This document shows positions 56,807-64,000 of a DNA stretch of 64,000 nucleotides, one piece after another. How positions within the stretch are numbered: position 1 is the stretch's first letter; every line of letters starts with the position of its first letter. The translations under genes were made by a program, and so were the position numbers. The notes under the pieces were generated by a model. The model saw only the letters and a list, made by a program, of their open reading frames with translations, was not told the origin of the DNA and searched no databases. Origin of the DNA: Spinacia oleracea (taxonomy: Eukaryota; Streptophyta; Magnoliopsida; Caryophyllales; Amaranthaceae); NCBI RefSeq assembly GCF_020520425.1, contig NC_079490.1, forward strand, positions 124,950,715 to 125,014,714, written 5' to 3'.

Positions 56807-59242
56807 AGCCGCACTCTCCGCCCACACCCTCGTCACTCCTCTCGCCTCGCGTAGCGCAGCACGCCAGTGCTGTTGCGCGTTGTTATTGTTGTTGTGGTGC
56901 GCTGCTGTGCCGCTGCTCTCGCCCAGCCACGCACGCACACCCCTAATCCCTCTCTTGCTCGCCCAGCCGCACACCCCTCGTTGCTCGCGTGCCGTGCCCA
57001 GCGCGCACTACTGCTGCCTTCGCTCCTTGTCCGCGTGCGCACACACGAATCTTGTGTGTGGGTGTTGTTTTTGTTCGTTCGTTCAATTTTTCGCCCAATC
57101 ACATTCAATTCGTGATTGTTCCGTACTATAGGTCGGATTGGTATAATTCTCTTCTTCCTTACCTATTCTATTTCAATTCCATATTTCAAATTATATTATT
57201 ATTATTGTTTTGAATAATTAAAATGCTGGGAAACGGTTGTGAACACCGTATTTTGATGTTTTACATGCTTTGATTCTTGAGGCGTATTTTAATTATTAAA
57301 GTATGAAATTTCAGATTCACTTATTTAATAAAGACTTGATTTTTATGGTGTCAAATTGATTTTATTGGAGAATTAAGGTTAGGGTTTTAACCTAGACCTA
57401 AAGGGTCAATTGATTAGCATAATTAGGTGATTGATTTAATTATGATAATCAATTATATTTTCAGATTTATAAAAAGGTTTAAAGTGTCAATTTTTATTGA
57501 TTTTAAGGGTGGAAAAAGTATGTTTTCATACTAGGGAGTAGTTTTTCAAATTGAGACGATTAATTTATTAAAGAACGATTAATTTCTAATTATCGTCAAG
57601 GTTTTATATTCACAAAAGTTGCTGGAAATTTAATGAACATGGAAATAATTAAGGTTTCATTATTTTGATGATAGGAGGTGATTTCTAAGTAAGTGATCTT
57701 GTTTGCAAAGTGGCCCCTACGCTTAGATATTCAAGGTACGTGCAAGTCTAGGGCGACCACATTATTTATCAAGGGACAATACGTGATTACTTATTGATGT
57801 GAATCATATTACATGAACTGGTGAATCCATATTTGATTTGGTGGACAAGCATGTGAATTATTATTATTGGAATTATTGATTTGTTGATTGAACAAGCATG
57901 TTGGGACTATTGCGAGTATGGATTTCATTGTCAATCATGTTGTTCAACATTTATGCATGTATGGTTTGTTTCACATGCAAGGGATGGATTATTTATTGTT
58001 ATGCTATTGTACGGGATGTCTAGCATACTTTTGAGCCAACTATTCGTGCCTCGTTGCACTATTTATTTTACCACATGTGAAGGGTTCGCTCACGTAAGCC
58101 ACGACACATGTTGGGTTCAGTTGGGAATATTTTGTATGAAATGAATTAGGATTTGTCGTGCTAGGGCACAACCCTCATGTTAACAGGCATGATGTGGAAT
58201 CTCACCTTTTGTGAGAAGGAACTTGGTAGTAAATTCACTACGTCTTGATTTATTGATCACAAGTCCTAAAGGATTAAAATGAGATTGTTTTGGTTGTCGT
58301 TTATTAAATGTATGTTTGTTTGAGTCTCGAGTTCGCTATTAATAAAATATTAATAAACGTAAAGTGCAACCAGAACAAGCTTTAAAACTCTTGGAACGTA
58401 TATACCTCGAGTATGAACAATGGGGGAAGACTTGCCGGAAAACTCGATCTCCTACTAATGATACAAGACGTTGTTTCATTTTATTTATGCGCTGGAATTC
58501 CGTCGGTATGGCCCGACACTCGGTATGGTCCGATATTCATTATATTATTTATTATGGTGTTTGGTGGGCTGCCAACACCCTTCCTTTTATTGAATCTTCT
58601 TTTGGCCCGTTCGAAGCTTATTCTAATTAAATTGTGAGTCAAGAGTCGAGTCTTGTATTCATGATTTGTTGGTTATTTATTATATGGCTTTTGCATGTGG
58701 ATTAGTATTTTGGCGAGTGATGCATGTTTATAGTTTTATTTCACTCTAGCCTTATAAGTACTCAGCTTTTGCTGACTACGTGCTTTATGTCTCTTGATCA
58801 TGGCCTTCTCCTTAATGACCCTATGATGATCCATAATTGCACTTGCATTGTTGGGGAGTAGATTTAATTTAGCAGGTTGGTAGAACAAAGTACGATCGAA
58901 ACCATGTAGCTAGGGATGGTTGAGAGTTGCATTCTTTTGTGCTTTGGAAACTATTTTAATATTTTAAGTTCGTATTGCCTTCGTGGTTTGAATTATACTT
59001 TAATTATGTTTTGAGTTTTTGGATTTTCAATACTTTGGTTTTGGGCCGTTATAGTTCCAATTTGTAGGAGGCCTCAATTATTATTTATGTTGGTTTGAAA
59101 GTTAGTTATCATTAAATTCCGCTGCGTAATTCTGGTGCTAGCCTTAACCGTTATCACGGTGGCGGTAATACTTTAGTAATTCCTTTATTTTAAGTTGGAA
59201 AATAGTTTTATAAAAGCAAGGAATTATTAGGGTGTTACAAAG

Positions 59243-59254
59243 TGGTATCAGAGA
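59243..59254 (+). other. primer binding site of copy 2
   Basis: TGGTATCAGAGA starts three bases after the LTR end. It is one mismatch from the initiator tRNA-Met site of copy 1. Two further AAAG(T/G)GTA-type echoes follow at 59291 and 59337. Confidence 0.88.
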
Positions 59255-59481
59255 TTAGTTTCATTCTTTCTCTGTAGTAAGTAATACTACAAAGTGGTAA
59301 TCGGAGACTATAGCTGCTTTGTAATAATCAATACTACAAAGTTGTATTTGCGGAACTTTAGGATTTTTAAATTTTATTTTCCTAAAGTCAAAACGTATTA
59401 TTTTGAGTACTCAATATTTTAAAGGTCAAATACCAATTATTTTGAGTCGTTTGAAATAAGTTGAAAAGTTTGGGATTTAAG
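59255..59481 (+). other. short leader of copy 2
   Basis: About 230 bp between primer site and extra ORF, versus about 780 bp in copy 1. Contains two primer-site-like repeats. No ORF. Confidence 0.5.
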
Positions 59482-60165
59482 ATGCTACCTTCTAAGTTCT
59501 CAAGTCTAGGATGCCTAGAGAAACTGGATAACGAGACTCCTCATATGTATGTTCAGAAGATTGTGTTTGCTTGCAACTATTTTGCTTCAACCAAGAATAT
59601 GCCACATCTTAGGCATAAGGATATGATGGCTAGTATGGTTATTCAATGTTTGCCCCATAAGAACCCTTACATAGACCTTAAGAACAAGTTTAGTGACATG
59701 CACTATAATGATGGTACCCCTAATTGGTACAAATATGGGACTGGAGATGGTAGATGGAAGTACGATACTGAGGTTCTCACTACTATCTTAGAGGTTGCTG
59801 AAAATAGTTATGAGGATGGAAGATACTCTGCGGGTCTAGGTATGGGCTATGGAGGAGAAGAAAGTGACGGTGAAGATGGCATGATACATGATGATAAAGC
59901 TAATGATATTGAGGAGGATGATGATGAGGTGGTTGAAATTGAGAATCCTAACCCTGTAGTTCCCGAACCAACAATTGAGATATCTAGTGGATCGAAGGCT
60001 GAACTTGAAGAAGACAATGTGGTTGATAGTGTGCCACAACAGGATGATGAAGCTATGGATGAAGACTTTGATCCTGAAGAAGACTTGGATGATCCTAATG
60101 ATCAAGAATTTACTCCAGAACAATACAAAGAAAGAGATGATCGTCGTGATGACATTAGTCTTTAA
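59482..60165 (+). CDS. extra ORF upstream of gag (copy 2), unknown function
   Basis: 227 codons from ATG 59482; the frame is open from 59461. Colinear with the copy 1 ORF over its whole length: same globular N-terminal part (YVQKIVFACNYFAST, LRHKDMMASM, GTPNWYKYGTGDGRWKYD), Gly-rich patch (YSAGLGMGYGG) and acidic tail (FDPEEDLDDPNDQEFTPEQY) ending DDRRDDISL. Differences are mostly conservative (K/R, I/V, D/E, S/T), and one residue is missing in the acidic part. It is the only ORF of this element without a break in either copy. Function is unknown. Position suggests it is the first ORF on the genomic transcript. Confidence 0.75.
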   Translation: MLPSKFSSLGCLEKLDNETPHMYVQKIVFACNYFASTKNMPHLRHKDMMASMVIQCLPHKNPYIDLKNKFSDMHYNDGTPNWYKYGTGDGRWKYDTEVLTTILEVAENSYEDGRYSAGLGMGYGGEESDGEDGMIHDDKANDIEEDDDEVVEIENPNPVVPEPTIEISSGSKAELEEDNVVDSVPQQDDEAMDEDFDPEEDLDDPNDQEFTPEQYKERDDRRDDISL

Positions 60166-60616
60166 AGAATTGTGATCCTTAGTTATTTATTTTGTTGATT
60201 AATAAAGTAGCAAAGCTACTATTTATGGTTATTAGTTCAATTATGGTTTGGAGAAATAAAAGCAATGTTATTGATGGATGTAAGACCTTTTCATTGAAGT
60301 ATTAATAAAAGCATCGAATTCCTTTTGTTATCTCTTAAGTTCAAATCTCGATTAAAAGTTTCGTGGGTATCGCTAAGGGATTAATTGTTATTTCTTCAAT
60401 GAAACTTTACGTGCAAGGTGGTCAATTTAGCAACCATCTAAATTACATGCTTCGAATAAGTGGGATAGAAGGCCCAAAGTTGGCGCCAACTTCCCCTAGG
60501 ACGCGTTTAATTTGTGTTCTTGTGGTGAGTGGGTTCATTGTCGAACTAGTGCCTTAGTGATGTCGTGTCCAACCAATATTAAAGATTAGTCTTTTATTTT
60601 ATTCAGGAGAAGGGAT
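60166..60616 (+). other. non-coding spacer between extra ORF and gag, copy 2
   Basis: Colinear with 7467-7928 of copy 1. No conserved ORF. Confidence 0.5.
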
Positions 60617-61700
60617 ATGGCTAACCAGGAAATTTCTGAAGTGGTTAGACAACTAGCTGAGGTAGTTCGAGACCTAGCTCAAACTAGAGCCAACCCAGTG
60701 CATGATCCGGCTGGGGAAATGTTTAAGAAAATAGCTCAAAGCAAGCCCCCACTGTACCACGGGGAGATTGAACCAAGTGTACTTGAAAAATTGGTTGAGA
60801 GAATTTGATAAGCTTATCCTAGCTGTGAATTACCCCAAAGACCTTAGGGTAAACAATGCTGTGTATTACCTTAGAGGCGATGCTGATTTATGGTGGCAAC
60901 GATGTGAGAATGCCTTTAGAGCCACACCTAACTTTGGATGGGAAGCGTTTAAAACCGCGTTGAGAAATAAGTTTTACCCACCTTACCTGAAGAAGCAAAA
61001 GGCGCAGGAGTTCATCGAACTCAAAATGGAAGGTTTGTCAGTAACAGAGTACTACTCCAAGTTTATAGAGATGTCTAGGTTTGCACCTGAAGTGGTGGCA
61101 ACGAAAGAGCTTAGAGCTTAAAGGTTTGAGAATGGATTGACCATGGACTTACAGTTGCTGCTGTCTGGAGAGACTTTTACCTCATTGGATACCCTGTACA
61201 GAAAAGCTGCTCACCTGTATGGGTTACAACACAGGAAGAATGGAGGTGCTGAGAAAAGAAAGGATGTTGGGAACTCGAACCAGGGGAGTAACCAACAGAA
61301 TCAAGGGAGTTTTAAGAAGAACAAAGGGAATGGGAACTTCCAGTTTAGAGGTAACAATGGTGGAAATCGCAACAACCCAAGTGGCGGAAACCAGTCTGGA
61401 AGGAATGGAGTACGGACCTACGATTGTAGGCGCTGCAACATGAACCACCCTGGAAAGGACTGTGACGGAAACCTAGTGACCTGTAGGTTCTGTCAGAAGT
61501 TAGGCCATAGAGAGTACAAATGCTATTCTAAGAATAGAAAGCCTAACCAAGGTAACCACAAGAACAATAATCGGAATAACCAAAACAGAAATGGAGGAAA
61601 TGGAGGTGGAAACCAAAGGGGTTACCAAGGTGGTAACAATAGCAATGGCAATCACCAGAACCATGGAAAGCCTGGGGGAAACCGACAGCAGAATGGGAAC
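60617..61700 (+). pseudogene. gag of copy 2
   Basis: The ATG at 60617 gives MANQEISEVVRQLAEVVRDL. An extra base near 60785-60795 shifts frame after EPSVLEK. The proper frame resumes as NWLREFDKLILAVNYPKD, with WWQRCENAFRA and KFYPPYLKKQKAQEF. A TAA stop lies at 61119-61121, where copy 1 has Gln. The same frame continues through the zinc knuckles (CRRCNMNHPGKDC, CRFCQKLGHREYKC) and the Asn/Gly-rich linker straight into protease without a stop. This shows gag and pol are one ORF in this family. Confidence 0.9.
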
Positions 61701-64000
61701 CGAAACAGCAATGGAAACACCGATGGAGGTGGCTATAACAAAGGAGTTGCCCAAGGGAAGCTGAATGTGATATCTAGGAAAGAAGTAGAAACTTCCTCTG
61801 ACGTCATAGCTGGTACTTTTTCTATTAACTCCGTTTTAGTTAAAGTACTATTTGATTCTGGTGCAACATATTCTTTTATCTCAGTAGACGTTTTGGGAAA
61901 ATTAGGTTTGAAAGAGCCTGAAACAATTTAGGTGCCCATAGTCATACCTACTGGTAGCATAGTAAAGTGTACCAAAATCCATAGGGATGTGCCTTTGACC
62001 ATAGCCAAGACCGTATTCCTATCTAACCTAATCGAGTTTGAGTTAGGGCAGCTAGATGTGATTCTAGGGATAAACTGGTTGGCCATGTTCAAAGCCAAAA
62101 TAGATTGTGAGAAGCAGAAGGTTCACTTGAGGTCTAGCTTAGGCAAAGTAGTGTCGTATCGTTGTTTTGGTAAACCTAAGAACATAGGGATTATCACGGC
62201 AATGGAACTCGTGAAGCTAGTCAGTAAAGGGAACCCAGTCTTCTTATGGAATGTGAGAACCTAGAGCATTTGACCAAGGATCAACCTGAGGACATTGCGG
62301 TAGTGAATGAATTCCTTGATGTGTTGCCGGAAGAGATCCCGGAGATGCCTCCCAATAGACCTATTGACTTCACCATAGACCTAGTGCCTGGAACCGCGCC
62401 TATCTCGAAAGCACCATATCGAATGGCTCCAGCAGAAATGAATGAGTTGAAAGGCCAATTGGAGGATCTGTTAGAGAAAGGTTACATTAGGCCAAGTGCA
62501 TCGCCTTGGGGAGCACCAGTCTTTTTCGTGAAAAAGAAGGATGGAAGCATGAGGCTCTGTATAGACTACAAGGAGCTCAATAAAGTCACGATCAAGAATA
62601 AGTATCCTTTACCTAGGATAGATGACCTATCTGACAAACTGAAAGGAGCAAGAATCTTTTCAAAGATCGATTTGCGCTCAGGTTATCATCAATTGAGAAT
62701 CTCTGATCACGATATACCAAAGACCGCATTCAGGACTAGATACGGACATTATGAGTTCACGGTTATGCCTTTTGGGTTAACCAATGCACCTGCAATATTT
62801 ATGGACTTAATGAACCGTGTGTTTCATGCTTTCTTGGATACGTTTGTAGTGGTTTTCATAGATGACATCGTAGTGTATTTGAAGAGTGAAGAGGATCACG
62901 CTGAACACCAGAGTACGCTGAGAGATAACCAGTTGTATGCCAAGTTCTCAATGTGTGAATTTTGGTTGGAAAAGGTTGCATTTTTGGGACATTTTGTGTT
63001 TAAAGAAGGAGTGGCAGTAGACCCTGCTAAGATCAAAGCTGTTAGTGAATGGCCTACACCCACGAGTGTGACTGACATTCGAAGTTTTCTGGGATTAGCT
63101 GGTTACTATAGACGCTTTGTGCAAGACTTCTCTAGGATAGCCAAGCCAATGACAACCTTGATGAAGAAGGAAGCAAATTTTGAGTGGAACGACCAGTGTG
63201 AGGAGGCGTTCCAAGCTCTGAAGACGCGATTGACAACCGCGCCGGTGTTAACTTTGCCAGATGAGAGTGGTACCTATGATGTATATAGTGATGCCTCTAA
63301 GAATGGATTAGGGTGTGTATTGATGCAGAACGGAAAGGTGATTGTGTATGCATCGAGGCAGTTGAAACCATATGAATCCAATTACCCTAACCATGATTTA
63401 GAGCTAGCCGCCTTAGTGTTTGCATTGAAGATATGGAGACAATATCTCTATGGTGTGAAATGTAGGATATTCATGGATAATAAGAGTTTGAAGTACATTT
63501 TCACACAGAAGGATTTGAATATGCGCCAACGAAGGTGGTTGGAGTTAATCAAGGATTATGATATGGACATTCAACACCATGAGGGAAAAGCCAATGTAGT
63601 TGCAGATGCCTTGAGCAGGAAATCAAGTCATAATGTGAATGCGTTAGTCGTTGCTAACGAGCTGTGTAAGGACATGCATCGATTGAATCTAGAAATAGTG
63701 AGTGGTGAATGTCTTGAAGGAATAATAAATGCCTTAACCATCCAGCCGTCGATATTTGATGAGATTAAGGAGAATCTGGCTGGCGATGTAAAGTTGGAGT
63801 GAATCAAGGAAAAGATTTCGCAAGGAAAGAAATTAGATTTAAAGATCCATGATGATGGAAGTTTGAGGTACAAAAGCAGGTGGTGCGTGCCTCAAAAGTG
63901 TGGTGAATTGAAGGAGAAATTGATGAGAGAAGGGCACAATAAGCCATACTCTGTACACCCGGGTGGTGACAAGTTGTATAAAGATTTGAAGAAGATCTAT
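61701..64000 (+). pseudogene. pol of copy 2: protease, RT, RNase H, start of integrase
   Basis: The protease motif [12 protein letters not shown] is followed by a TAG at 61929-61931. A one-base deletion near 62257 shifts frame before RT. RT has [24 protein letters not shown] and [10 protein letters not shown] small in-frame deletion shortens the segment after SEEDHAEH relative to copy 1. RNase H has [13 protein letters not shown] and ADALSRK; in the DHKSLKY motif the His is Asn here (FMDNKSLKY). A TGA at 63800-63802 precedes the integrase zinc module (HPGGDKLYKDLKK), which is cut by the window end. Not functional as read. Confidence 0.9.

Larger units (their letters stand above)
56072..59239 (+). 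repeat. 5' LTR of copy 2 (3168 bp)
   Basis: TG...CA termini, with the TATA box at 56423-56430 followed by a GC-rich leader block, as in copy 1. It is 224 bp longer than the copy 1 LTR, most of which is explained by an inserted foreign stretch ending at 56806 that encodes LINE reverse transcriptase motifs. Confidence 0.93.
56072..64000 (+). mobile_element. Ty3/gypsy chromovirus-type LTR retrotransposon, copy 2 (runs off right edge)
   Basis: Same family as copy 1: the LTR starts TGTAATACCTCG and ends GGGTGTTACA, with the same primer binding site, extra ORF, gag and pol. It is more diverged in the leader and LTR. It is cut at the window end within the integrase zinc module, so about 1.4 kb of pol plus the 3' LTR should follow. 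Gag-pol carries frameshifts near 60790 and 62257 and stops at 61119, 61929 and 63800. Inserted next to the truncated gene at 54918-56071. Confidence 0.95.

Overview
This window is nuclear DNA of a flowering plant, most likely a eudicot. The evidence is spliced genes with GT-AG introns, a plant group 1 sulfate transporter, an organelle-targeted MnmE-type GTPase, and a dense set of plant transposons. I cannot name the species from the sequence alone.

Layout. 1-12356 is a long Ty3/gypsy chromovirus-type LTR retrotransposon on the minus strand (copy 1), with its 3' LTR cut by the window edge. It abuts a fragment of a glyoxylate/succinic semialdehyde reductase (GLYR1-like) gene at 12357-13140. The following intron is filled with a tandem repeat of about 161 bp (13247-14800). 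Then come an array of short hairpins (15159-15439) and a CACTA-type transposon end (to 16659). 16660-21116 is intergenic, with a probable MITE and a small Helitron. 21117-24724 is an intact 13-exon sulfate transporter gene (+). Convergent to it, 25229-43029 is an intact 10-exon mnmE/trmE-type GTPase gene (-). Its 1.7 kb of coding sequence is spread over 17.8 kb because the introns carry MITEs, a LINE remnant, a solo LTR and hAT-derived elements.

43111-47591 is a nested insertion just upstream of the mnmE start codon: a tRNA-derived SINE with 18-bp target duplications, itself split by a 4.2-kb hAT transposon. 47744-53927 is a nearly full-length plant L1-type LINE (-) with ORF1, endonuclease, reverse transcriptase and RNase H. 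54918-56071 is a truncated plant nuclear-protein gene of the Ulp1-associated kind. 56072-64000 is a second, plus-strand copy of the same LTR retrotransposon family (copy 2), running off the right edge.

How the parts relate. The two host genes are unrelated: one is a plasma-membrane sulfate carrier, the other acts in organellar tRNA wobble-uridine modification. The rest is transposon history. Both LTR copies carry the same extra open reading frame of about 230 codons between the primer binding site and gag. It stays open in both copies, while gag-pol is broken several times in each. I regard this as the least explained coding signal in the window. Copy 2 also has a piece of LINE reverse transcriptase inside its 5' LTR. 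All coordinates were worked out by reading; splice sites were checked for reading-frame continuity, but no database search was possible.
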